A stretch of 64,000 nucleotides of DNA, taken from Lineolata rhizophorae (Eukaryota; Ascomycota; Dothideomycetes; Lineolatales; Lineolataceae). The translations under genes and the position numbers were made by a program. The notes under the pieces were generated by a model that was not told the origin of the DNA, did not search any database, and saw only the letters and a program-made list of their open reading frames with translations. Shown piece after piece: positions 36,614-46,585 of this stretch (position 1 is its first letter; every line of letters starts with the position of its first letter). The stretch lies in the NCBI GenBank assembly GCA_010093515.1, contig MU001695.1:126750-190749 (forward strand), read 5' to 3'.

Positions 36614-38107
36614 TACTTATGAGTCTGCTTTCTTTCCTTTTGTGTCTATTTCTTTTTTTCGATGTAACGGCCGCCAAAGATATCACCACGCACCTAGATT
36701 CTTTAGGACCGCCTCCATTTGCACTGTCCTTTCTTCACTTGGCCCCCATTCATTTCTCAAATGGAGATACCCAGCGCTTTCCTGAGCTTACTCCGTTTTT
36801 GCATTATCCATTCCAATACCATCACTCTTTTTTTTACCTTTTTTTTTTTTGGGAGCTCGTTCACGCGTTCCATGTAACGGCACAAAATACAAGGCAAAAA
36901 GCAAAAGGAAAACCTTCCGTTAGTTTGCACGCAAGCGTTTTACTTCTATGTCAGCGTGTGTGTTATGCTTTTCGGTTTGGCTTTGGTATCCTGTCGGTCA
37001 AGTCTGGCATAGCAAGGCGTTCGATAGTTTACTCCAGAATGGACAGCGGGATCGATCAACTCATGCGTAGCTAGCAATACTGCTTTTTGGGATCTTGTAT
37101 GACAACTCGACGCTCTTGCATGCGGCTAGAGTACTTTGGGACTCTTTGCTAGTGGGTGAGCCTGGTGCCGGGGGACTGTGACGACGTCGTTCTGACCCAC
37201 ATCGACATTTAAACTTTCCAGCCACGTCCCAAGGATGGGGATGCCAACTAGCTCAACTTCGAGGCTAATCCCGTGGTAAACGGGAGGGTGATGTTGGGAG
37301 CTCACGAACTGACATTAGGAACCACCGGGAAAGGTATCTGTGGAGTGGGAAAGGAAGCTACATGAAGCCACGAGAGGTCGGCCGGTCTTGATTCGTAAGT
37401 GATAGACCTACGTGCTTAGGGGCCCTAGCTTATATTCAGCCTTCGGGGAATAAAAGATAGAAATTTCCTCTCGAGAGGTTGTTCTAAGGACTCAAGATTA
37501 ATTAGCATGGAAGGGGCTCCCCGTCAAGGATTTGGTAAAGTTGTCGAACTTGTATGTAACTTGATACGTATATATTATGATTCCCAACTACTATAGGGCC
37601 TTACTAAAGATCGATCTAGTCTGTTTTGGTTTACGCAGTGACAGCATACCGCATGATTTCATGATCGGATTCAGTTTGCCCAGGCCCGATTGCCTCTTTA
37701 GCATTACAAGAAACTAAGCGGCTACTAATAATGAACTAATTTTGTTTAAGCGTCTACCAAAAGGACCAGAGGCTAAAGACTACAGTGCAATTTCCAATAA
37801 CTGCTCATCGCTGCTAGACAAGACAATTTATGCCTTTTAGCCACTGCAAACAAATTAGTCAACAATCAAACATGCCGACTTTTATCTTCTCTTGCGGAGT
37901 CCCGCGTTCCCATCTACCAGGGTATCCAATCTTTTTTGGGAACTCCTCCCACCCATTCCCCTCTTTCCAAACGTACTTTTTCAAAAGCCCGAACTCCAAC
38001 GGCAGTAGTATAACATGCAACAGAAGCTCGGAACTAACAACACAAGAAGCCAAAGCTGACAAATGAAATCAGCTACTCTCCTAATTCCTTTTCTCTCGAC
38101 CATCCTC
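36614..38107. other. Intergenic, convergent 3' flanks
   Basis: AT-richer sequence (notably 37.5-38.0 kb) between the 3' ends of the SYLF-SH3 and RGG genes, with a poly-T tract at about 36840-36851. No gene or RNA recognised. Confidence 0.5.
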
Positions 38108-39744
38108 TTACGCCGCGCCCTCCACCTGGTCGGCCCAGCTCTTCGTCCCCCCATCCGCCGTCGGGCTCTGCACCCCCAGCCCCCAACTCTCCTGCTTCTT
38201 CGCCGGCGGCCTCGCCCCCTTCGCCTCTTCCGCGGCCTCTCCCTCCTTCGCTCCGTTGGCGGCGCCATCCTTCTTCCTGTTCGGGAACTCGAGGACGACG
38301 GGCCTGGCGTCGGCGGCTGCCGGGTCCGCCTTCTTCGACGCGGCCGGCAGCTCCGGGAAATCCGCGGCCGAGGGCGGCGCTTGCGGCTGTTGCTGGCCCG
38401 GCCTCCCGTTGTGCCTATCCGCGTGGCCGCCGTGACCGCCGTGACCGCCGCGACCGCCGCGACCGCCACCTCGACCGCCTCGACCGCGTCCGCAGCGCCC
38501 GGCACGGCCAGCGGCGCCGTGCTGGTCTCCTTCCTCCTCCACCGGGGACGCGGCCGCAGCAGCGTCCTCCTCGCCCTTCGGCCCCACCACGCCTCCATGC
38601 GCGCCCCTCCTCGCCCTGCCGCCCCTCTCCCCGCCAAACCCCTCGAACCCACCCTCCTTCTTCTCCCGATCCCACTCGCGCCCCTCGGCCGCCTGCATCT
38701 TCCTGGCCCTGTTGCGCTCCCGCTCGGCCGCCAGCTGCTGCCTGTTCTGCCTCTCGACTTTGGCCTTCTCGTCGTTGCGGCGGCGCTGCTGCTCGGCGCG
38801 GACCGACGCCTCGCGCGCGGCCTGCGCCTCGCGGGCCTCGAAGGCGGCGGCGTCGTGCGCGGCGCGCTCGTGCGCGGCGACGAGGTGCGCGTTGCGTTCG
38901 GCGGCGGCGGCGAGGCGGGCGGAGAGCTCGGTAGGGGTGAGCTTGGTCTGCGAAGGGGAATGCCCGTCTAGGTCAGTAGAGAGAAAAAAAGGTTGCTTAG
39001 TTGCCTCAGTGACAAAGTTTCGTGACGCACCTTCCTCACCCCGCCAGTTCCGCTGCGGTCTCCCTTGACGGCCGGCGCCGCTCTGGCACCAGCCCGCTCC
39101 GCCTTGGCCGCGGCATCTTCGGAGGCACTCTCGCCATTTGCGTTGCCCTCCACGGCCGCCATTACACCAGCCTCGCCCTTCTCGTCCGTCTCCGTCTCGA
39201 CCTTCTCCTCCCCAGCAGCCTTGCTGCCCTCGTCCTTTTGCGGCTGCGACTCTCTCGGCTGATCCCGCTGCCTATTGTGGCTCCTGTTCCCGTCCTCCTG
39301 AAGCACCGCACCACCCCTCCCTCCGCCCCTCGCCCCTCTCCTCCCCCCCCTGCCCCTTTCGCCGCCCGCCCCAGCACCTCCCCTATGCGCCCCTCCCCCC
39401 CTCTGGATCGGCGGCGCCCCTCCGCGCGGCGCGAAGTAACTCGGACTGGGGCCGCGCTTTTCCCGCGGTCCCGTTGGCGCCCCGGTCGGCGGCTGCGGAT
39501 CCGTCGCCGGAGTCAGCGAGGCGGCGGGGCCGGTTGGCGCGTTCGGGGGAGGCGCCGGCGACGACGACGACGACGCCGCTCCCGTCGCGGCGGCCTGCAC
39601 CGCCGCCGGCGGCCCCTCGTCGAGCGCGACGGGCGTGGGGTCGGCGACGGGCGTGAAGTCGTCGTCGAAGAAGAGGTCGTCGGGGGAGCGCGTCTGGGCG
39701 AAGGCGTCGGCGCCGGACACGTCGGCCGGGGGAGGAGGGTCCAT
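38108..39744 (-). CDS. Conserved fungal RGG-rich protein, unknown function
   Basis: Exons 39744-39031 and 38947-38108, 517 residues. Seen: an acidic/Pro-rich N-terminus (DDLFFDDDFTPV), an RGG/GGRG block at about 107-145, an acidic Glu-rich segment, then immediately after the junction TKLTPTELSARLAAAAERNA opening a highly charged predicted coiled coil (about 239-325, ending ERERNRARKMQAAEGREWD), a second RGG/HGGHGG block (about 390-415) and a C-terminus ending in KSWADQVEGAA. RGG boxes usually bind RNA. A KLT-x-ELS start of a coiled coil before RARK..GREWD is a pattern I associate with a conserved ascomycete family lacking a firm function; a general resemblance to Stm1/SERBP1 proteins is compositional only. 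The intron uses donor GTGCGT. First ATG chosen. Confidence 0.75.
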
Positions 39745-41304
39745 GGTCAGCGCTGGGGTGGCGACGGTGTCTGTTTCCGCTGCTGGCGCGGCGCCAGCAG
39801 GCACTGCGGTTGCGCGATTGGCGGTGCTGGCAGGCTGTGGGGATGCGGTCGACGGAGCGCGGCTTGGAGTCTATAGCGGGGGGGCGAGGAGAAAAACGCG
39901 CGACAGGTCAGTCCCAGCGCAATTCCACGCGTCAAAGCAGAGATTTCGCGCGACGAAAGACGTCCCGCGCGCTCCAGTCGCAGGCGAGGAAACAAGCTGG
40001 CAGGCTGGGCAATAATAAGGGGAGACGGTTCATAGCAGAGCGGCCAGATCCCCGCCGATTCGCGGCGGGCCGGTGTGGCTGCACTCCACAACCCGCTAGC
40101 CCGGCCCCGCTTGGGTGGCGCGCACAAGGCGCATCGGAATGAAGAGCGAACAAGCCCACGGAGGAGACTCACCGCGTTCGTCGCCTCTTCTGGCTCGGAC
40201 GCCCACCGCGAAGCCTGCATTGTGATGGCCGGGGATTCGGTGCTGCGGGATTCCAGCTGTAAGGCGCGAGGGAATGGGGGAGAGGAAAGCTACTGCAGGC
40301 TGAAGCGTACGTAGCCAAGGTTCAAGCGCTCACTTGGGAGTCAACGTAAGCCAACCGGGAACCCATAACTTATAACATGAACATGAACATAGCAACCACC
40401 CAAGCACCAATCACTATAAGTAACAATCTCAACGTGAATCCACAGTTTAACAGACTGCAGAAACAAATTTGGACGACCTCTGAGGGTATAATGAGCTATT
40501 CAGCCTATTTCACGTAGTTACCGGGCCACTTGCAGGTGGTCTAGATTGCGCGGCTCTATACCCAGGATAGTGAAGATAGTTCCTGGCGCTATAACGTAAG
40601 AAATTATAAAAGCCGCCATTGACCTCTTCCCGAGTGAATTAGAGCCCTGGAGCGTTTAAGTAGCATGAAGTTAGACTTGTTTTACAACTGGTAAATTTCA
40701 AACACTGTTTCAAGTGTACAAGGGAGCTGCCAGCTACCACAGAAGTACTACAACTAGGCTTGCTCAAAGAGCATCTATTTTGATTTGATTACGACACCTA
40801 CCGCCTGCACATTGTGGCATTCTGCTGCGGATGCGAAGCCTGGCGCTAGGGTTCAATCGACGGACTGATCAACCGCCGGAGAAAATGTGACTAGCAGCCC
40901 ACGCATAGAGGGTACACTTTAAGCACCTGGTCCACGGAGCCCACATGTTTATTCGTACACTGCTAATTGCTACAGCGCCCCGATTCTTGTTCCAGCCCAG
41001 TCTATGTAGCGCACGAACAAACCTGAGAAACCCCCCCAAAGAGAATACTGGGTGTGACATCAACAGAACAGGCCAAGAGTCTAACTCCAATCCTATGAAC
41101 CGTGATTCCGACTTGGCCCACCGAAACCCCTTTTTATATGCTATGGTCCAAGGGTATTGTGTTGTCCGATAACCTGAAAACTACAAACTCGAGAAAGGAA
41201 AAGGCAAATGCGCCTAGCTAGGCAAGGTGGAAAATGCAAAAGGAGATAGAAGAAAGAAAACTCGAAAAAATGGCGGCGAGGCATACTGTTACACACAGCC
41301 CCTC
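39745..41304. other. Intergenic upstream of the RGG gene
   Basis: 39.8-40.3 kb is GC-rich and probably the promoter/leader of the RGG gene, perhaps with a leader intron. 40.3-41.3 kb is AT-rich with nothing recognisable and ends in the 3' flank of the NPC1-like gene. Confidence 0.45.
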
Positions 41305-44300
41305 CTACATATCATCGGAGTCGTAATCGTCGTCCAACAACGCCGGGTACCTCCTCGATCTCAAATCCTGCTCCAGCCCTCCCTCCGACTCCGGATCCAC
41401 GTAGCCGCGACCGCCCATCACCGCGAGGAGCACCGGTAGCAGCACGAGGCTGTGCACCGCCGCCCAGCACACCAGCGCCACCCACACCCGGAAATAATAC
41501 ACCTCGAAGATCTTGCTGCGCGTGAACGCGAGCACGCACACGCCGAGCGCCTTGGTGATCAGGATGCCGCTCACCACGCTGCCGCCTACGTTCACCAGCG
41601 CCGCCCACGCCCGCGCCTCGCGCTCGCCGCGTCGCGATGACCTCGCCATGGCGACGCCAAGGACGCCCAGCCCGGCGCCCACGCCCGCGCCCGCGTGCCC
41701 GTGCCCGCCAGCCCCGATGCCCGCGTTGCGTGTGTCGAAGGTCGGCTGCGAGAGGCGGGCGCGCGGCGCGCGCTCCAGGACCCGCGCCGACGGGAACGAG
41801 AAGGCACGCGCCACGTGGGCGCAGAACTCGACGGCGATGCCGAGGCTGATGACGAGGTTGACGAGCGACACGGCGTTGAGGGAGACGTGGGCGAGGGCCA
41901 TGGTGCCGGCGACGGCCACGAGCGTGCAGGCTACGGTAATGGTGACGGCGATGGCGGTGCGGACGGAGCCTAGGAGGAATGTTGAAACCACGAGGACCAT
42001 GGCAAGGCCACTGCCAAGTAGCGTGAAGGCGAGCCGCACGATGGTTGTGTATTGGTCGAAGAAAATGTAGAATTTGGAGTAGGGAAAGACGGTTGACGAG
42101 GTCGAGTCGCTGATGTCGGACGCGATACGCCGCGCGGAAGCATACGCGCTTATGAAATCATCCTGCGAACGCAACGGTGTGTGCGCAGTGCGGAAGTGAG
42201 AGGTGAGGACCGCGGTATTGTTGTCGTCGGTGACGACGGCAGTTGAGTACGGTGCTTTGCCGCCAAGCGGGCAAAGTTCATCGGTAGGGGCTTCGAGCCA
42301 GCGCGCCAGGTAGGTCATGAACTCGCCATCTTCGGGCATTCCGGAAAGCGTGATATTCCAAGGAGGATCGCGGTCCGCGAAGCAGGGGGTAGAGGATGGC
42401 GACTCACGCTCACCGTCGACACAGCATTGTTCAAAGTTGGGGTTCAGCCACATGAAATAATCATCGACCCAGCTCGCTGTTGCGTCTGCGATATAGCTGA
42501 CTTCCGGCCGTTTACGCTCTTGCTCGAGGATGTTGGCGAGGCTGAACTCTTCGCAAGTGCTAAAACGGCCACAGAGAGCTTGCTGGCCAAGCCGCTCGGT
42601 GACGTCGATATCCTTGGCGATAAAATAGACCGGCGGCCCAGCGCCGAAGTAATCGTACAAATCGTTGAAAAAATCGATGAGGTAGCTGTCGGACGGGATA
42701 GCAATGCGCTGGTCAAGCCCGAGCTCGACTTTCGGGAGAAGTGCCAGACCAGCAGTAAGTATGCCCAGGAAGACAGTGATGATGGCAAACTTTGCCCTGT
42801 TGCCCAAGATCGCGGGAGCATAAACTTTCCTGATGAATCGCTGCAGAGAGCCCTCTTCTTCAAGCCCATAACCAAGTCCAGGACCACCACTACCGTTGGC
42901 AGCCGCAAAAGAGTCCGCTTCTGCCCTGCGCACGCGAATGCAAGGGAAGCAATCTGCTCTGTAGGCCTCGACGCGCCGCTGGTTAAGCGCCAATACTGAG
43001 ATGAACATAGTCACCTGCAAGATGGCGTTGATAAGCACTGCACCTGCGGCATAAGCTGCAAAGTTGCGCACCGCAGGCATGCCAACAGCGGCACCCAGAG
43101 CAAACGCGACAGTCTCCGTGGTAGCACTGAAGAGGATGCTCGGTCCCATACGACCCAGCGCGCGTGCAACCCTGTCCTCAACACCTTCGTCTGGGTGGCT
43201 GAGATTTGCACGCTCAAACTCATGGGTAAGAATAAAGATGTTATCAACGCCAATAGCAAGGACTAAGAAGGGGATGACTTCCGCGATGATAAGCGTAACC
43301 TTGACACCGGCTGCTGAAAATAACCCGACGGATGCTGCAACGCTCATGAGGACGATGAGGATACCTACTACTCCCAACGAAAATTTGGACTGGACAAGTG
43401 CGGTGGCTGGATGAGAAAGGATGGAACGAGCTGAAAGAGTAGTGCTCCCCAGCGCAAGCGAAGCATACAGAAACATAACGATGTAGCTAATGACAACGAT
43501 CTTGGCATCCGTGTTGGTTGACTTGTTGAGTTCCTGTTCGAGTGATATCTCGGTGTTGAACGAAAGCCGGAGACCATGCTTCTTTGCTTCCCACTGAATA
43601 TCTGTCATCAAACGAGTCAGGCTCTCCTCCCACTCTTCCGCACGTTCGAGTTCTCTCGTGCCCTCTGCGTGATTTTCAACAACCCAGGTGACGATAAGCG
43701 CGTTCGCGTCAAGCACGTTACCTCCTTCCTGCCAACCGCCCAGAACCATTTTTGGATCAAGGGGCAAGCCAAAATCGGGTATACAGCCTTCGCCTGCCGG
43801 ATTTTCTGCACAGTCCTTGAGTTGCTCTCGCCACTTGTTGGGATCGACACCAGCAAATCCTCCACCGTAATAGGCCGAGATGGACTGGACGACGCAGGCA
43901 TCGCCAGTGGGTTTATAGCAGACGTCCTGCAACCTCGTGGTGCCGTTATGCCCAAGCATCCGTCGCACTCTGTCCTCGACATCAAACCACCAAGCCAACG
44001 TCTCGTAGCTGAGCACCGGGCCGGGCTTCGAACCGGTGTCATTAACCAAGAAAGCCTGCTCCGCGCGGTAGAACGGTCCAAAATTCTCGTCGAAGAATGC
44101 CTTCTCTTGCGCAGCATCGGAGTTCGGAGCGACCCAGAGTCTAACTGGATCGCGCTCAACTTCGAAACGGAGCCAACCCAAGGACAGGAGAACAACAACA
44201 ACAATTGAAACTGAAATGGTGACCGCCGGAAATGTGGCGCAAATCCGGCCCAAGCGATTGAAGGCAGCGTCCACAACTGTGTTCGGAGGATAGTGCCTCT

Positions 44301-45327
44301 GCGGGGTATCAAGTAAACCAGCGCCATGAACAATATCGCCTTCGTCTTCATCGTCGGAAGGGTCGACATCCTGCAAGAGACGAAGCCGCTCGTTCTTGTG
44401 CTTCGCGTGGGTCTGGTACGCCACATGCCCGGAGACTGCTAGGACCAGCAGAAGAATAAATACCGAGTATATGAGGATCACTGAGAACGAGAGGCACGGG
44501 AGAACTCCTACGTAGCACGACTTGGCCTCGGTGACTTCATGGAGCTCAGGGCACGAGCCCGGGCAGTCAACGCATGCGCAACGGTAGGCCGGATCGGGAT
44601 CGTCGCAAGCCTTTGCTTTGTAGCCCAGCGGCTCCATCCCCGGAAATTCGGTCCTATTCGGTCGCGGGAAATCCATCTGGAAGGGGCTTCCTAGAAACTT
44701 CTTGTCACCCAAGAATTTGAGGAACTCAGTGTAGGTCTTGGCGCTGCCTCCGATGAGGTCCATCGCACGCCCGTTCGTCGCACCAAATTTGACGTCCTTG
44801 CAACTATCGTAGAACCCTTCGCCATAAGCATCCGAAACCAGGTGGTCGAGTTCTGTCACGAGAAGCTTCCCGCTCTTCTCCTTCGTGTTCGTCACGTTGA
44901 CGAACAAGCTCTGGTCCGGCGAGCAAGTGAAGGAGCAGAAGAGGTTGAAGAAATTCTCCTTGCAGGCCGGACACGCGGCGATCATGGGATCCGCGCGCTT
45001 GAGGTTCGATTCCAGCGCGTCCAGCTGCTCGTCTACGCAACATACGGCGCCGTCCGCCCACCGCTCCCCGCATAGTCCTAGTAGCCGCTCTCGCGTCGCC
45101 GCCGAGGGCTGCTCCGCTAGCCCATTGTCCGGACACGGCAGCTGCGGCCCGAAGAAGCTCTCGGAGCCGCAGTGGCCGCGGATCGCGCAACGCCCGGCCT
45201 TGTGAATCTCGGTCAGGCCGCTGTCAGCGGCCGCGGCTGCCGGGGCTTCCCGGGCCCAGCTCGACGAGACGAGCGCGGGCACCAGCAACGGCGCGAGGCG
45301 CCACGGCGCTATCACGCCGACCCTCAT
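41305..45327 (-). CDS. ncr1: Niemann-Pick type C1-related sterol transporter
   Basis: Single exon, 1340 residues from the ATG at 45327, which opens a signal peptide (MRVGVIAPWRLAPLLVPALV). Next comes the lumenal Cys-rich sterol-binding NPC1 N-domain (GRCAIRGHCG, CCVDEQ, CPACKENFFNLFCSFTCSPD), then 13 membrane segments with a sterol-sensing domain at roughly residues 605-785 (nt 42985-43500; motifs AEVIPFLVLAIGVDNIF and ATTETVAFALGA) and an RND-permease C-terminal half. NPC1 proteins lift sterols across the glycocalyx to the lysosomal or vacuolar membrane; yeast Ncr1 is vacuolar. The cytosolic tail ends ALLDDDYDSDDM, an acidic dileucine-like sorting signal. The frame is open 99 codons upstream but that part has no family similarity. 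It is somewhat longer than yeast Ncr1 (1170). Confidence 0.96.
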   Translation of the reverse strand: MRVGVIAPWRLAPLLVPALVSSSWAREAPAAAAADSGLTEIHKAGRCAIRGHCGSESFFGPQLPCPDNGLAEQPSAATRERLLGLCGERWADGAVCCVDEQLDALESNLKRADPMIAACPACKENFFNLFCSFTCSPDQSLFVNVTNTKEKSGKLLVTELDHLVSDAYGEGFYDSCKDVKFGATNGRAMDLIGGSAKTYTEFLKFLGDKKFLGSPFQMDFPRPNRTEFPGMEPLGYKAKACDDPDPAYRCACVDCPGSCPELHEVTEAKSCYVGVLPCLSFSVILIYSVFILLLVLAVSGHVAYQTHAKHKNERLRLLQDVDPSDDEDEGDIVHGAGLLDTPQRHYPPNTVVDAAFNRLGRICATFPAVTISVSIVVVVLLSLGWLRFEVERDPVRLWVAPNSDAAQEKAFFDENFGPFYRAEQAFLVNDTGSKPGPVLSYETLAWWFDVEDRVRRMLGHNGTTRLQDVCYKPTGDACVVQSISAYYGGGFAGVDPNKWREQLKDCAENPAGEGCIPDFGLPLDPKMVLGGWQEGGNVLDANALIVTWVVENHAEGTRELERAEEWEESLTRLMTDIQWEAKKHGLRLSFNTEISLEQELNKSTNTDAKIVVISYIVMFLYASLALGSTTLSARSILSHPATALVQSKFSLGVVGILIVLMSVAASVGLFSAAGVKVTLIIAEVIPFLVLAIGVDNIFILTHEFERANLSHPDEGVEDRVARALGRMGPSILFSATTETVAFALGAAVGMPAVRNFAAYAAGAVLINAILQVTMFISVLALNQRRVEAYRADCFPCIRVRRAEADSFAAANGSGGPGLGYGLEEEGSLQRFIRKVYAPAILGNRAKFAIITVFLGILTAGLALLPKVELGLDQRIAIPSDSYLIDFFNDLYDYFGAGPPVYFIAKDIDVTERLGQQALCGRFSTCEEFSLANILEQERKRPEVSYIADATASWVDDYFMWLNPNFEQCCVDGERESPSSTPCFADRDPPWNITLSGMPEDGEFMTYLARWLEAPTDELCPLGGKAPYSTAVVTDDNNTAVLTSHFRTAHTPLRSQDDFISAYASARRIASDISDSTSSTVFPYSKFYIFFDQYTTIVRLAFTLLGSGLAMVLVVSTFLLGSVRTAIAVTITVACTLVAVAGTMALAHVSLNAVSLVNLVISLGIAVEFCAHVARAFSFPSARVLERAPRARLSQPTFDTRNAGIGAGGHGHAGAGVGAGLGVLGVAMARSSRRGEREARAWAALVNVGGSVVSGILITKALGVCVLAFTRSKIFEVYYFRVWVALVCWAAVHSLVLLPVLLAVMGGRGYVDPESEGGLEQDLRSRRYPALLDDDYDSDDM

Positions 45328-46585
45328 GGGCGCTGTTGATGAAAGCCGGTGGTCGGCCGGCCACTCGGAGGTGTTTCCGGCGGGATGCTGCGGTGGTAGA
45401 GCGGTCGACGCGGGGATGGAGGCACCGAGGGTCGAGGTGGCGCCGTGCGGAGAAAGGGGGTTGGAAGGAGTGGTATTCGATAGAAAGGCGCTCGGGGGCT
45501 CGTAGAGTAAGCAGGCCGGCTTGCAGCCGTGGCCTCGTGATGGAAACACTCGGGGCAGGGACGCGGTGTTTTGCTCGTTGGAAGAGAAGGCGACGGGAAG
45601 TTGCGGCGCGCGACGGCGATCCAAGTCTCCGACGGCGCGGACCTGCAGTCAGCCCTGCGCAGCCCGAGCCAATGACAGCCCTCCACGCTACTCCGCCGTC
45701 GCGTTTGTACTGTTTGCACATCAATAGGCCAAGGGGGGGTGTTCCCCCGAACGCGCTCGGTCTTGGCAGTCTCGTTCAGGCGAGGTGGGGCGGCACGCGC
45801 CGACCACCACTTTGCAGTAAAAGCAAAGTGCGCGGCTCTGCAATGTTGGAAGCTGGGGTCACGCATTCATCGTCAAGGCAACGCGGCAAACGGAATGTGG
45901 GAGGGAATGGTCACGCTAATACCTATGTACTTAGGTACTTAGAAAGGTATCACACCCAATACTTGAAAGGAATCATCCCCAGAAGCTCGTGCGGCACCCC
46001 AGATGGATCTAACTCGCCACTTCCGCCCCGCAATTGCCCTGTTTGCCCCCTCACGCCCGCGACGACAGGGCCGAGAGGCAGCAAATGGAACACGATAAAC
46101 GGAAAAGGGTGGGAAGGAAAGCACTAGCCTAGCACTCTGTGCCTGGCGTCGGGACGCGACGCAAGCCGGGGCGGGAAGCCTGAGAGAAGACAAGAACATG
46201 AAGGGAAAGAACATCGGTCTGAGCAAGCGCCTGCCGAGAGTGAAGGAATTTTTGAAGTCTGATTAAACCGTGCCATTGAACCTTGCTGCTCTCATACCTA
46301 GCTTGCTGCTTGAGTCTAGCCTTAGTAGCCCTCCCACTGTGCTTCTTCCCACCATCCTCCTCAGCCAGCTGCTTGGCAACCATTGGAAAGAATAACACTG
46401 ACTCTAAGAGATGTCGGTATTGGTAGCCCACGAAGTGCACGCCATCCCCCTTAGCAACAACTCCAGAAGGCAACAAACGCAAGAATTAAGGGCGGACGAC
46501 AAGCCTCCACGCCCATTAGCACCAAAAGCCCGTCATCCGCCCAATTAGCCGCTTGCCACTTCCACTACGGCCGAGCCATTCGCGA
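45328..46585. promoter_or_regulatory. Upstream region of ncr1
   Basis: 1.26 kb between the ncr1 ATG and the 3' end of the DUF2433 gene, which points the same way. It should contain the ncr1 promoter and the DUF2433 3' UTR. No core element stands out; the open frames are chance. Confidence 0.45.
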
